A DNA stretch of 64,000 bases, from contig JAQFVV010006634.1 in assembly GCA_028023455.1 (NCBI GenBank), forward strand, positions 479,159 through 543,158, written 5' to 3'. A program made the position numbers and the translations under genes. Source of the DNA: Epiperipatus broadwayi. Taxonomy: Eukaryota > Onychophora > Udeonychophora > Euonychophora > Peripatidae. Below, in pieces: positions 44,880 through 57,339 of the stretch (positions are counted from its first letter, which is position 1; every line of letters starts with the position of its first letter). The notes under the pieces were generated by a model, which saw nothing but the letters and a program-made list of their open reading frames with translations, was not told the DNA's origin and did no database searches.

Positions 44880-47300
44880 CGAAATAGATTAAAACAATAC
44901 TCTCTAGAACTTGTTGCATCATCGTTGAAAATAAATGATAGGTGCAGTCAGGCCACTTAATGGACATCTGGGCCTTACCAAGCGGAAACAGAGAACATTC
45001 GAGAACATCTTACTAATATATAAATAGAGCCAAAATTTTAGGCTAGGTCTCTCAGTTTGCCATCTTAAACAGTGTTGCAGAACGGATCCACGTCAATTTA
45101 ATTTTTGAAATATGAATCCGGAGTAGAGGGACTAAATTTGTTTCCCCTTTTCTTCTCCAAAAATCGTTTCCATACTGCTATGCTAATCTACTATCTCCAT
45201 TTATGGACTGCATAATTTAAATGATGTAATAACTATCTCAAGATGCCAGCCATTATATTTCAAAGCTTTGCCTTGCTTAACCGTGTTTTCCTCATTTATA
45301 ATTTTACACTTTCCAATCCATACGTACGTCAAGACATAGGGAAATGGAAGGTAAATCCTAATCATGCCACTAATATGAACTCTTTAAAAACTCAATTTAA
45401 AACCTAAATCAATTATAATGTAAGTCTCCTTCTATTTAAACATGACGTTGTAATACTAATTGTATCCATTCTATAATGTAATGACTTTCTCTTTCTGTTA
45501 TAAAAATCTAATGCACGGATCTATAATTTTATTTTTTTGTAATGCATTTCTTTAACGGGTTTCACAATTTCTATTTTTAATATTTTAAATGCAGCAAACT
45601 TTTATTTTTAATATTCCAAATTTCGTATAATTTAATTTAATATGCTAATAGTTCAATCAAGTGAACCAATCCTAAATTTTCTTATATTAGATATCCTAGA
45701 TATTATAGGATGTTAAATCATAAATGTAAGCTTTCTTACTGAACTAAAAGTTTGCTCGATTAAATAATATTTTTAAGTTATTCTATTTGCTTAGTGACAG
45801 ATTATTCACTGCTACATTTAATATGTCACTTTATTACCATGTTTATGCTATTGATTTTATTTTCAAATTATATTTTAAAGTAAACTTAGTGACCTACTTT
45901 TGCTGTTTTTTTTATTATATGGTCAATCATTTGCCCATCATGCCATCTAGTATGGTAATTATTTATGGAATTATTTACTAGTTAGCATATTAATATTTGT
46001 TTAATGAAGGGAACAATAATCCCTCTTTTATTTGTGACATCCTAACTAATATTAAAGGTCATTTGCGTACCTTTCGAGAGAGATCAAATTATTTCATATC
46101 ATTATGCTAGATTCTATTAAATTACGAGCGCCTTAATCCACATATCAGCATTATTAAGAACCTGATTTATTTTTATTATTAATGTTGCTTGGCTTAGATA
46201 ATGTTATGAAATTTCCTCGTTTTGCTTTGTCAAACTTAAAACCCAGAGAAACGGGATTATTTTAGTTATGGCATATCGGAGTTTGGAAGCACCGGCTCCA
46301 GGATATTGTCAGGTGGCCATTTAGGCTCTGCATGGGTTAATACTGAAAACCAGGCCATGATATTCTTACGTGATACCATTTTTTTTAAATGCTGACTTGT
46401 CACATGTACAGGCGCATTTCATTTCTTCTAAAATTGATGAAGCGTTCATCCTAAAATGGACTCAATTATTTCTGGCGTTATTACTTTAGTCAGCACCATG
46501 ATTCTTATTTAATATTTTTATATTTTCCCATTTTAAATCTGTAAGACGTAATGCCATGACCTCTAAATCCATCTCATATTTTCATTTATATGATTAGTTA
46601 GGTAATGTCATTTTAAAGCTTATTTAAGCTATCCACCCTCTCATTAAAAAATGTTCGAGTGCACTAACAAACAATGTTTAAATAAATCTTTTTCAGTCAG
46701 AAAAGGATAGAATAAAATACATCTAACTTCTGTTTTAACATTTTAAAGTCTAATGAATGTTTAAGTAAATAACGTAAATTAATAAATAATTTCATGTGTG
46801 GTTCAAATGACCCATAATAAAGTGATGTAACTTACATTCCATTTATCTGTTCTAAGGTCATTTATTTTTCATAAAAATAATCGTAGCATCCAAGTTATAA
46901 TATGGTAAAATTGGTATCTACTGTTAGCATATTAAGCCGCATCTTTTGACTATCTGTACATTTTTTTAATCACCTTATTTAATTGCAGATTTGCATATGA
47001 TTTAATTATTAACTTATGTGTTATTATTATATAGTTCCTTCAATATGCAAATCGACATTCATAATCACATGAAACCCATAAATTCTAGTAGTGTTATATA
47101 TAAATAGATTCACAAGTGTTTGTTAAATTAAATATGTTTGTTCATTTTTCTAATATTAATAAATTATTAACTATATAATTATTACTTAGTCTGCTTTGCC
47201 TCATGATTTATGCATACACATTGTTAATTAGATTGCATTATATATAGCTGATTTCCACTGACCTTAGGCCAATTTCTAGATTTATTAATGAATTTTATGA
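44880..47300. promoter_or_regulatory. candidate regulatory or conserved non-coding block
   Basis: About 2.4 kb that differs from its surroundings: no microsatellite, no copy of any repeat found elsewhere in the window, more even base composition and no open frame worth calling. It contains CCACTTAA (44953-44960, NK-homeodomain-like), CAGGTG (46310-46315, E-box), ATTTGCAT (46989-46996) and ATGCAAAT (47045-47052), a facing pair of POU octamers, plus many TAAT cores. This is what an enhancer-bearing intergenic block or intron often looks like, but conservation cannot be judged from one sequence. Confidence 0.35.
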
Positions 47301-47589
47301 AAAGCTTAATTATAATCTTAAGCTATTTCATTCTGTTGGGGGCTGGAGTTCAAAGCCTAGTAGTATTATAATTCCCTGTAGATCTCTTGTTTCTCCGCTG
47401 TTGCTTCGGGATGGGTATGAATAAAATTTCATTTGTTATCATCAGAAATGCTGTTCATAATGTTATAGATCTGGAAAATAGGCAAGAGGCAGAGTTCATG
47501 ATTGTTCCTGACTTATGTATCTTGCACATGATTGGACTCAAGGTACTTTTGCCTAGATGCTAGCTCTTGTTAGACAAACATACAATTCT

Positions 47590-48285
47590 GACCGGTACAA
47601 TACAGATAGCCAATTACTACAATTTAATTGATCTGTCAAACTTGCTGCCCTCACATCCTTGACACATACCACTCAATCAAAGGATATTAATAATTTTTAT
47701 TAGTCATTTTTGAGACTAGAGATTATTCACTTAATGAATAATATTTTTATAATATTATTTTCACTTCACCACTCTCATGCAAGTTAGAGACTGGTTTCTA
47801 TCTGCTTTTGACATCTTTTGGAGGAGTGTAATCTGAAACATGACCAACAATGTGTCAATGTGATGTATGATCTCCACAGTACAAATTTTACATTAAACCA
47901 ACATTTATCAATTGTCTCGGATCACAATCTATTATATATAAATTCATATTTGTTGATTACGTATATATAGACAATTATTATAATTTAATAAGTGTCAAGC
48001 TTGCTGTCCTCACAAATTTGTCTCAAACTATATCATAAAATGTGCACCTGGAGATTATGCATCTTTTTCATTTATCTTTGGCCATTTATTTATAATTACA
48101 CCTTTCTTCAAAATTGGATAGAACCCAGTTCCTTACCTTGCATAGTGTGAGGTAGTAAAAACTACACTACAGAAAGATTACTCATTAAGTAGATAATTTC
48201 TAGACTAATGAATGACTAATAAAAATTATTAATATATTTCCATTAAATAGTTTGTGTCAAAGTTGCAGGGCAGTAAGTTTGACAC
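47590..48285. mobile_element. hammerhead repeat family, long-body subfamily, degenerate
   Basis: Two inverted segments share the family body: 'ttaataatttttattagtca' and 'gagactagagattattcact' (47688-47745), complement of the corresponding text at 48690-48765. A ribozyme relic on the minus strand (about 47873-47932) keeps stem II-like and stem I-like parts, but CUGAUGA reads UUGAUAA. The text 'ctaaagattatctctag'-type at 61486 marks the same subfamily. Confidence 0.5.
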
Positions 48286-48308
48286 TTATTATTTAAGCTA
48301 CTGTAATT

Positions 48309-48311
<3 letters not shown>

Positions 48312-48372
<61 letters not shown>
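48312..48372. repeat. (TA)n microsatellite
   Basis: About 60 bp of uninterrupted TA, inside a cluster of repeat-family copies. Confidence 0.97.
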
Positions 48373-48374
<2 letters not shown>

Positions 48375-48419
48375 TCATAAATAAATGATGAATTCATTGT
48401 ATTATATTCAGATGCTTTC

Positions 48420-48785
48420 ATGTCATAAAAATATAATAGCTAAATAGCTGACATTTCAATACAATAACAAATACTTTCTTCAGAACTTCTTCTTTTCTTA
48501 AATCATAAGTAAGTGTGATCTGAACTAATTGACAAGTGCTGGTTCAGCACAAAATATGCATCATTCAGTATCATACATTTTTTTGCATATCTTTGATCAT
48601 ACATTTACAACTACATCCTTTCAGAAGGTGTTAAAAGTGGATAGAAAACAGTCTATATCATGAGTGAGAGTGATGTAACTGAAATTAAACAACAAAAATA
48701 TTATTCATTAAGTTAATAATCTCTAGTCTAATAAATGGTTAATAAAATTATTAATCAATTTTTATGTTTTGAGATTGTTCTGAGT
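48420..48785 (+). mobile_element. single hairpin arm plus hammerhead family copy, degenerate
   Basis: 48420-48495 is a lone arm of the hairpin found at 15980-16171. From 48513 the hammerhead family follows: stem II TGCT/AGCA (48537-48549) closed by a G-C 10.1/11.1 pair, but CUGAUGA reads UUGACAA (48529-48535) and GAAA reads AAAA. Then the subfamily body runs to 48770. This copy shows that stem II outlived the catalytic boxes. Confidence 0.5.
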
Positions 48786-48789
48786 AGGG

Positions 48790-49490
48790 GTAGTTTTAAG
48801 TATATCTAAAAAAGATAATATATGTGTATTATGATGATTCATGGAAATATATATGCATAAAGAAAATTGAAGTATTGCATATAACTATAATATCATACAG
48901 GATAATATATAATAAATAAAAAAATTATATACACAATTTTAATGTATAAAATTTTAAATAAATGCTATTGTCTATATTTGGTTTTAATATATAAATAAAT
49001 AATAAAATAGTTTTATTGTTCAAAAATTTATAAAAATTTCAAACACTGAAAATAAAAGAGTAGATTTCATCCATTAAACTTCAATTCCAGGGTCTGTCAC
49101 TCTTCCACTGCAACAAACTATGTTGGTTATTTTATATATATATATATATTGTAACGGTATATAATATGCCGGTACATTAATTTAAAATTAGAATAAAAAC
49201 TTTTTTTAAGTTCGTAAATAAAAAACTAAAAGCTAAAATTAAAAAGAGTTGTTCAATGTATGTATATATATTTGCACAGATGCAAAACTTTAAAAGTATT
49301 TCTTTTTTAAATAAAAAAAAAACTTTTTTATATAAAAAAAAAAAGATAAAAGTTCTAAATATAAAATATTTTAGAAAAAAGTAACTGTAAGTAAAAATAG
49401 AAACAGGTATTAATTAATTCCTGAAATCTCAAAATGGAAATGATTGTGTTATTAATTATCGAAAAGCAAACTAGCCCTTGGGGATCTTGT
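48790..49490. other. AT-rich DNA, no gene seen
   Basis: A (TA)n near 49134-49149 and several A runs near 49313-49344; nothing else. Confidence 0.5.
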
Positions 49491-49499
49491 ATAATTAAA

Positions 49500-49905
49500 A
49501 AGTCAGATGAAAGATATAGATAAAAATTAAAGATTGTTTCCCGTTCTGAAGCAGAATGTCCAATAGAAGCAGAAAACCAGCGCTTGGACCCTAATGAAAA
49601 TGATTGATTGTTCAGTGAATCCGGACGATGTGTATAAAAAGAAAAATATTGAAATTAAGGACTTGATTTTGTGAGAAGGGCGATAAGACACATATGTCGC
49701 CCTCTCTTACTTATTTCAAATGAAATAACTGTTGAATTATGAATGGTACTGTTGCAGACCTGAATCATATGGATTCTGCAATAAAATAAAATCATACCAG
49801 GATTGAACCAGCTAAGGCCACCTTCAGATAGACTGGTCTTCAAATAAAGACTCCATGTGAATTGTCACCAGGAACCGGGACTCTTCTACTGTAAGAGATA
49901 TAACT
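49500..49905 (-). mobile_element. candidate tRNA-derived SINE-like segment
   Basis: On the minus strand GCTGGTTCAATCCTGG (about 49796-49811) is a strong B-box match, and the preceding 'accagtctatctgaaggtgg' could be a worn tRNA body. The segment is GC-richer than the surroundings and has a small hairpin (gggcgat/atgtcgccc near 49679-49705). No second copy is in the window, so SINE status is a guess from the box alone. Confidence 0.35.
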
Positions 49906-51320
49906 AAAAAATTTTAAAAAAATAATTAAGAACTTTCAAGATTTGACAAGCTAAACCTAATTTTTTTAAAATGAACTTTAATCTGACTTTTCAAATCAAT
50001 TATTAATGTTTAATTTTTATACTTTTGAGTTTGCTGACTTAATCATTTCCATTTTATATATATATATTTATTGACTAAATTATTTAAATGCATTAAATTT
50101 AAGTTGGGTATAGATGACTGCATAGATTCGTTAACGTTTAATTATGTTTTTATTTTCATATTTGATTAAAATATATAGATATTTGGTAAATATGATACCT
50201 CATGTTGAGTATCTAAAAATGTATTTATTCGAATGTCTTTCAGGTTATTGGTGTCAATGCGGCATCTTATGATGAATGCCATTGAGTTTCTTGTAAATTT
50301 CCCTCTGCAATTCCATCAATGACTTTATATTTTGATCATTTATGTTTATTTTGAAATGTTTTTGACTGAGTAATCTATACTCAACATTCTAAAGTAAAAT
50401 TTATTAAAATGTCCATCTGTGCGAACTGTTTAGAATAATTTAAATTTAAAAATCAATATTAAAACCTAAAATAATAAATTTTGTTCCTCAATTTTATTTA
50501 TATGTGTGTTAATAAATGTTTATGTGTTAATTACTGGCAGTGGCTTCTTTTATTTTTGTTAATATTGAAAAAATATTTTAAGAATTTATATTTTGTAAAT
50601 CTCTGCATCTCACTGATCTAGTGACTAGGAATGATGGTCGGAATAAAATACATATGTAAAATTTGAATCTTAACTTACGTATCTGCCTACTACTATAAAT
50701 TTTCTAGGTTCAAATAACCTAGTGGAACCCTGTAGTGCAGATACAGTAAGACTCCATTCTGTCTGACCATTATAATATATATAAATAATAGCAAGCATCT
50801 ACTCTCTTGTCATATGTAATAAGTTTGGCAATCATCAAGTATCAGAAAATAAATTGCAATTAGCAGGTTAGTTTTCTGGCTATTGCTTTTATTAATGAAG
50901 TTTAATATTCAAAGCAGGAAAACATTTTTAATTTCATTTTATTATGTAAGCTAAAATTATGAAATTTATAATGGATAGAAGTTTGAACAAAGCGAATATA
51001 CTTTAACTATTAGCTACATAAATCTGATTCTGAATCAGAAACTAAATATTTTATTATTGTAAGATCATTTTTAACTGCAGAAACATTTTTTTTCCTGGCA
51101 AAGAATAATAACATTGTTATAGATAATACAATTTCACATAATGTGTAAGACAAAGTATTAAATAATTTGTTATTGTGTGTGTGTGTATATAAGATTGAAA
51201 TTTGACTACAGAGAGTGAAATAATTAATCTATAGAAGTTTAAATAAATCTCATTAATAAATAAATATAACCTGTTTTGAAATTAGACTAACAAATTATTA
51301 ATTATAAATCTAAAAGTTGC
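49906..51320. other. AT-rich DNA, no gene seen
   Basis: A slightly GC-richer patch at 50600-50770 contains a short hairpin (ctaggttcaaataacctag, 50703-50721). No gene recognised. Confidence 0.5.
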
Positions 51321-51322
51321 CA

Positions 51323-51705
51323 AATTGTTAATTATATCTTTCAAACTGCATACCAATTATATATTACTTAGACAATAAAACTAATAAGGCTTAAGGCTAG
51401 AAGGATTGTTGATTGTTATTGGTATTGTTTAAGTGCTGAACGTTTTCATATATTTACAAACCTATTCAGGTTTGAACATTATTAAGATTATTATCTAAGT
51501 AATACACAGTTGGAGTGCAGTTTGAAAGTTATAATTGAATATTTGATAGTTTGCTTATAAAATAAGTTATAGTTACCTGTTTAATGAGGTATATTTAAAC
51601 TACTTTGAATTAATAATTTCACTGTTTATAATCAAGTTGCAATCTTTAGTTTCTATATAATCATGTTAGACTGTGGATAAAGATAGGTATTCACATTTAT
51701 TAATA
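51323..51705. repeat. dispersed repeat shared with 41.7-42.0 kb, with inverted ends
   Basis: 51323-51380 (tatctttcaaactgcatacc, ttacttagacaata) is inverted at 51488-51548. The central block B (gattgttgattgttattgg, 51402-51420) and outer block A (51510-51705, including ttaataatttcact) match 41935-41990 and 41712-41910. Block order is B-A here and A-B there. Confidence 0.6.
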
Positions 51706-51709
51706 ATAT

Positions 51710-52600
51710 TAATATCACAGGGATATGACAAAAGACCAACGTGCATGTGATATAATATTAGTATATGAATTTTTGATAAACTTTGAAAAATTATTCACTT
51801 CTTTATCAGACATAGAATTTTTTTAAATAACCAACTATAATCCATTGACAAGCCAAAATAAATATTGTTTAATTCATTAATAATTTTTATTAGTAATTTT
51901 TATTACACTACAGAAATGTTATTCAAATATTGGTTAGTGTTTGTTTAAAGGTTTGTTACAATTGCATTTAACATGTAATTATATATTTAATTATTTCAAA
52001 TAAATTTAGACACAGTGTTAAATATTTTTAGAAAAAAATCAAACTTTTCTCACCAAATATATTTATTTAACTGTTAGTAATAATTTATATAGTTAATAAA
52101 GAAGGAACCTAACAAATTAAAATATATTTAAATAATCCTTATAGAGAGTCATATCAATTTTTTACTGTGTTTTATTGGTTTTGAAAGATAGCTTAAGTGA
52201 GGTTTCTTAAATTCAGTGTTCATAAATCTAAAGTCTACAGATTCCAATTTCCATAACACATGCAATTCATAATGAAAAAAGGAAAAAATTACCATTGGTC
52301 ATAGTGCTATTTACTAATATATTGTGTTATTATGAACAGTTAATTAAGTATATTTGAAAAAATGTAAATAAAGTGAATTTTTCTAAAAACATTTAACATT
52401 TCTAAATAGACCAATATATAACTACAAATATTCATCAGTAAATATTTTTATCTGAATAATAATAAAAAAATTAATCAAAGCATACATACCACCCAGAAAT
52501 CTTCTAATCGTTATAATAGATTCTTCTTTACTGTTATTGTATAAAGAACTTTTGAAAGGGGTCATTGGTATTCAGTGAACAATGCAAAGGTTGTTTTAAG
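51710..52600. other. AT-rich DNA, no gene seen
   Basis: Only a weak resemblance to the hammerhead family body at 51865-51900 (attaataatttttattagta). Confidence 0.45.
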
Positions 52601-52606
52601 TTATTC

Positions 52607-52607
<1 letters not shown>

Positions 52608-52684
<77 letters not shown>
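52608..52684. repeat. (TA)n microsatellite
   Basis: About 76 bp of uninterrupted TA. Confidence 0.98.
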
Positions 52685-52686
<2 letters not shown>

Positions 52687-52689
52687 ACC

Positions 52690-53190
52690 CTTACTTCTGA
52701 TGTATAATATAGTTTGAAATACACTAGCTCAATTAAATTATAATGCTCAGTTAAAATTTGCATATCTATCTTTAATATACTTTTATATTATCATATTCTA
52801 ATTAAATTTATTATCAATTATCAAAATCAATATATTTCTATAATATGTACTAATTAAATAAGTATTTATTAAAATCATGAGACTGTGAAGTAAAGTTACA
52901 AAGCAATAACTAGATTTACATTGAGTCAATATCTTCCAAGACATTGTCTCAATGGCATAAGAATACTGTCACCTCCTTATTAACTTACTACTACCTCTAC
53001 AGCATTCTTATGGCTTTTAAATAAAATAAATTATCTTTAATAATAATAAAATAAATAAATCTTAACTTTTAATTTTTAAAATATAATTAAATAATCTCAG
53101 GTTCTTCTAATTATCTTAAAGTAATGATAACTCGTGTAAATAAGTATGATATGGGATTTTATATCAAACCTAAATACACCTAACTTATTT

Positions 53191-53221
<31 letters not shown>

Positions 53222-53540
53222 CTTAGGGTATAACTTAACCTTATCTATTCCTATTATATCATCAATCATTAAATAAATAATAATATGTATATCTTTTATC
53301 TTCATATAGTATCTCAATTTTAGAATAGATCAAAATCTTACAACTTAATAATCTGTGGCAATAAATAATATTGTACTCTTATATTATGCATTATAATTAC
53401 TCTATGACCATTGTAATATGATGTAATAATGTCAATCAATTCTCATAAATGATAATCAGGAAAATATTGTGTTTATTTCTAAATAATAATAATAAATTCA
53501 TATTGTGCAAATATTATGTTTGTTCAAATTATCTGTTGTC
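52690..53540. other. AT-rich DNA with (TAA)n tract
   Basis: About nine TAA units at 53191-53219. No gene recognised. Confidence 0.55.
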
Positions 53541-53596
53541 AAATGCTGTGGTGTAAAATAATGAACTCGACACACTTTTAAAACGAATTAAACAAA

Positions 53597-53602
53597 TTTA
53601 TT
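53597..53602 (-). terminator. putative poly(A) signal
   Basis: AATAAA on the minus strand followed within about 30 bp by a GTGTGTCGAG stretch, a plausible downstream GU-rich element. In AT-rich DNA the hexamer alone is weak evidence. Confidence 0.3.
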
Positions 53603-55985
53603 TACATTAACTTCAACTAAGAATTTATTTACAATATTTACAGTTCAAAATTATGAAAACAAAGAAAATAAAATAAGAAAATAATAATACAATATGTTTA
53701 CACTGTTATTAATTCATACTCCTAATAAGTAATTATACATTCTTTAAAATGCTGTACTAATAACATTGAAGTATGTTTTCAAAACTTAGACTTTAAACAA
53801 ACATCAGTGAACCTTAATTATTACACAGAAAAATTTATGTAAACAATGTTTATATAGCATATGTAAACAATTAAACTTTACTAATTAAATTGCTACATCA
53901 CTTAAATATTATTGTTACTTATTTCCTCATATACTAGTATGTGTTCACTTTACTATTAGCATTACTTGAATAGCATAATATAGAAACTAATGTATCTTTA
54001 TAATGTAATAACAAATAATTGATTATAATTTTATATTTCACTTAATGCAATTTATGCTACATGTTTTATCAAATATGCATTACATATATGTACTGTTAAA
54101 ATAATAATTAAATTATTCATCAATTTCAAATTCATAAAGCATTATATTAGATAAATTCTATGATTCTTTTCTATGTGAAATTATTACTTTACTTTATGTG
54201 TTATTCTACTCCTTCTTAATAACTTTCTATCTACAAAACATCCTTTTAAACTTATTCAAACTTTCCGGGAAAACAATCATCAATTTAAATAAATACTAAT
54301 TATCCATACTATTGATACTTCATCATCTATATTCAGTAAATCTCCAACTCAAATATAAACTTCTACATAAAACTTAACTTAATTTCCAATAAAATAAAAA
54401 TAAAATATAGACTTTGAGATCTCTTCCTAACTTGAAATAAAATAATTACTTGTATAAATAATAAATATAATTCTAATACTCCAACATAATAATAATAAAA
54501 ATAAAAAATCAAAATTTATTTACGAAAGAATCATATAATTATTTCTAAGCTTCTTATGTAATGTTATATCATATTTATATCATAAATTCAAATTATGCAC
54601 ATTTAAATAAAACTGTTACTGCCAATATAATGTGTGTGTATTTTTAAAATATTCATACATCCATTCAACAATAACATATCATTTGGTTGATCTAAAGAAA
54701 ACATATTAAATACATCAAAATTATTATTATTATACAATTTTTACCATCAATAATGATTTAATGTACAGTCCATCTTCCAATATTCTTCGGAATTACAGCT
54801 TCATAAAAATAATTCACATTTACACTCACGATCATTCTTTAAAATATTATGTGTTATATTAAATATAAAATAAACTTATGCAATTAATCATTATATTATT
54901 TTTAGTTACTATTTTAAGAAATGTACCTATCTTATTTTTAATAGATTAATAATATTTAAATTTTATGTTAGATAAATAAATAGAATTCATATTACATAAT
55001 TCCAGCGATGTTTCCCTTTCACCATAAAGTTCTTTAATCCTAGGCACACATTCACTAGAACACCATTTCCTGTTTCCGGTCCATCACGTGTTTTTTTTAA
55101 AAGTTTATGAAAATGAAAACGTTCTTTTAAAATAAAATAAAAGTTAATTCTTCCATAAGAAATAAAATAAAATTAAAATAGTTTATAGGATCCTGATTTA
55201 GTTATTTTTAAAATATTATTCAAAAGTTATTATTTTAGCTTAGTCTTTAGTTTTATGAAAATTATCATTTAATTATTTTAAATTAACTGGGACGTCCACG
55301 TATTACTTGCGCATTTCTTAACAAAATATCCAGGTAAGAATAAGCTTCTTCATCTAAAACGACCAGCGTTTAAATTATTTCAATACAATAATTTTTATTA
55401 TATTAAGGTTTTTAGCTAAATATATTTTCAATCTATTTGCCTTTTAAAATTATCCACATTCAGTCTTTTAAACATAAAGACTTAACAAGGCAAGTATTTA
55501 TAAAAACTACTTTTATTTCTAATATCTTTACTCAAGATATACATTTAAATTTATAGCTTGCAAAAATACTTTCTTTATACAAAAGTATTTATTCTTTAAA
55601 ATATCTATTTTCTAATAGGCAACAGTAATTAGCTTTTAAAATTATATACTGTCCAAAATACTACTTTCCTCCATCTTGTAATTTTCCGAACTAATCCAGC
55701 GTTTGTCATATTTCTAAGGTAAAGTTTCCGATATATTTTCACTATATATGATGTTCCCATGACTATTTGCTTGTAAATTGAGCTCAATAGAGACGACCGA
55801 TAGGGAAAAAATTAAGTTAACACTGCATGTCTATCATTTAAAACTTTTATAACTTATTTACAAGACACTCTTATAATTTTGAAAAATGATTTTAAAAGCG
55901 TCTACAAAATTTACGTAGCTATTTTTAATAACACAATTAACTTGAAAAATCAATCACAGAGTCCTCTCCCAACAATTGAACTGAG

Positions 55986-56019
55986 TTTTTATACCGGAAG
56001 AAACTTCTCATATGATTGG
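55986..56019 (-). promoter_or_regulatory. putative TATA/CCAAT promoter
   Basis: Minus strand: ACCAATCAT then, about 25 bp on, GGTATAAAAACTCAG. The TATA sequence is set in a locally GC-richer context (cttccggtataaaaac), so it stands out from the background. Transcription would start near 55958-55963 and run toward lower coordinates. Confidence 0.35.
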
Positions 56020-56074
56020 TACATTTAAACAATCAATTTGTTGGCTTATTTACATATTTACCAACAACACAAAA

Positions 56075-56950
56075 TTAAAAATAAATAATGACTTATTTAA
56101 TATTTAATATTTATTACATTATATTTTCTAAAATAATCTTTATCGTTTATTTAAATCTATTAAACACTTTTTCAAAAATATTCTCTTACTTGATTTTAAT
56201 TTTAACTTTTATAAGATTATTTAAAATACACTAAGTGTTTTTTTTTTTTTATACGTTATATTTTTAAAGCAATACTTTTAAAAAATCAGATTTAATATTT
56301 CACATTGAATATCTTTATTTTATTTCGTAATAGCTTACGTATTATTTATAAATTTTATAACATGATTTTTAAAATAGTTATGCAACTTTATTAGATAACT
56401 TCCACGCATGTGTGTGCTTATTTAACTAACATCTGTTTCTTCAACACAAGAAACACTTGTTATAATCTAAAAATAACTAACAATTGCATTTTTAAAATAA
56501 ACATTTTTTTAAAATAAATAAGATATTATAACAGATTTTAAATTAATAATTCGATATTATTAAAATCAAATATTAATCTTCTATTTAAGTATTTATAATA
56601 ATCAAAATATTTATATTCTTTTATAACATTATCTTATCAACAATAAATATATGCATTTAATCTTACTTGTCTTTTAAACACTTTTAGCTTTAAACACCTA
56701 TTTATTAAATATATTAATGCAGTATTAATTATGGCCATTTTTTCCAACTATATATTATAATCATCATCATTTAAAATGTCTCTCTCAATATCAGCACAAT
56801 TTTACATATCAAATACTCATAGATTGCTTTAATTAAACCCTTTGAAATATTACCATAAGCAAAATTAACATCACATATTCAAATATAGCTTAAATTTAAA
56901 ATTTTTAAGATATTAGCACAAAAATCAGATGGTGACCCATACAAAAGGGC
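56075..56950. other. AT-rich DNA, no gene seen
   Basis: Nothing recognised. Confidence 0.5.

Positions 56951-56953
<3 letters not shown>

Positions 56954-56994
<41 letters not shown>
56954..56994. repeat. (TA)n microsatellite
   Basis: About 40 bp of TA next to a repeat-family copy. Confidence 0.95.
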
Positions 56995-56999
<5 letters not shown>

Positions 57000-57034
57000 T
57001 AAATACATGTATATTGTCTATACTAAACTTAATG

Positions 57035-57335
57035 TAAATAGGACTTGAACTCAGACTTTCAAGCTCCCTACAACTATCCACTCTATCTATATAACCAATA
57101 CAAATGACCACATACATGTGAAAAAACTAAATGATTTCCAATAAATGTATTTTGCATTAGGAGATGGTGATCTGGACCAACTGATGAATGCTGGTTTAAC
57201 AAAAAATATGTATATTGGATCATTTATCTTTTTCACATGTATGTAGTCATGTGTATTTGTTGTATAAGATAGACTGGATAGTTGTTGTAGGGAGTTTGAA
57301 AGTATGAGTTTACTCCTTCTAATATATATATATAT
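57035..57335 (+). mobile_element. hammerhead repeat family copy in foldback form
   Basis: The left tRNA-like end (ggacttgaactcagactttc, 57041) is inverted at the right (gagtttgaaagtatgagttt, 57292). Between them lies a ribozyme at 57169-57222: stem I (CCAA/UUGG), CUGAUGA (57181-57187), stem II UGCU/AACA, and stem III AUA/UAU. The catalytic GAAA reads AAAA (G12 changed to A), and position 10.1/11.1 is A-A. Predicted inactive. Shows that the ribozyme can lie between two inverted tRNA-like ends. Confidence 0.65.
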
Positions 57336-57339
57336 ATAT

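Larger units (their letters stand above)
53547..56069 (-). other. ORF-less unit with promoter and poly(A) signal: solo LTR or non-coding gene
   Basis: On the minus strand the unit starts TGTTGTTGG and ends CACCACA, compatible with TG...CA LTR ends. A CCAAT (56019-56015) and TATAAAAA (55993-55986) pair sits near the start. An AATAAA (53602-53597) followed by a GT-rich stretch lies about 50 bp from the other end. No frame longer than 60 codons occurs in between. No convincing target duplication flanks it, which weakens the solo-LTR reading. A spliced or unspliced non-coding transcript, or chance motifs in AT-rich DNA, remain possible. Confidence 0.35.
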
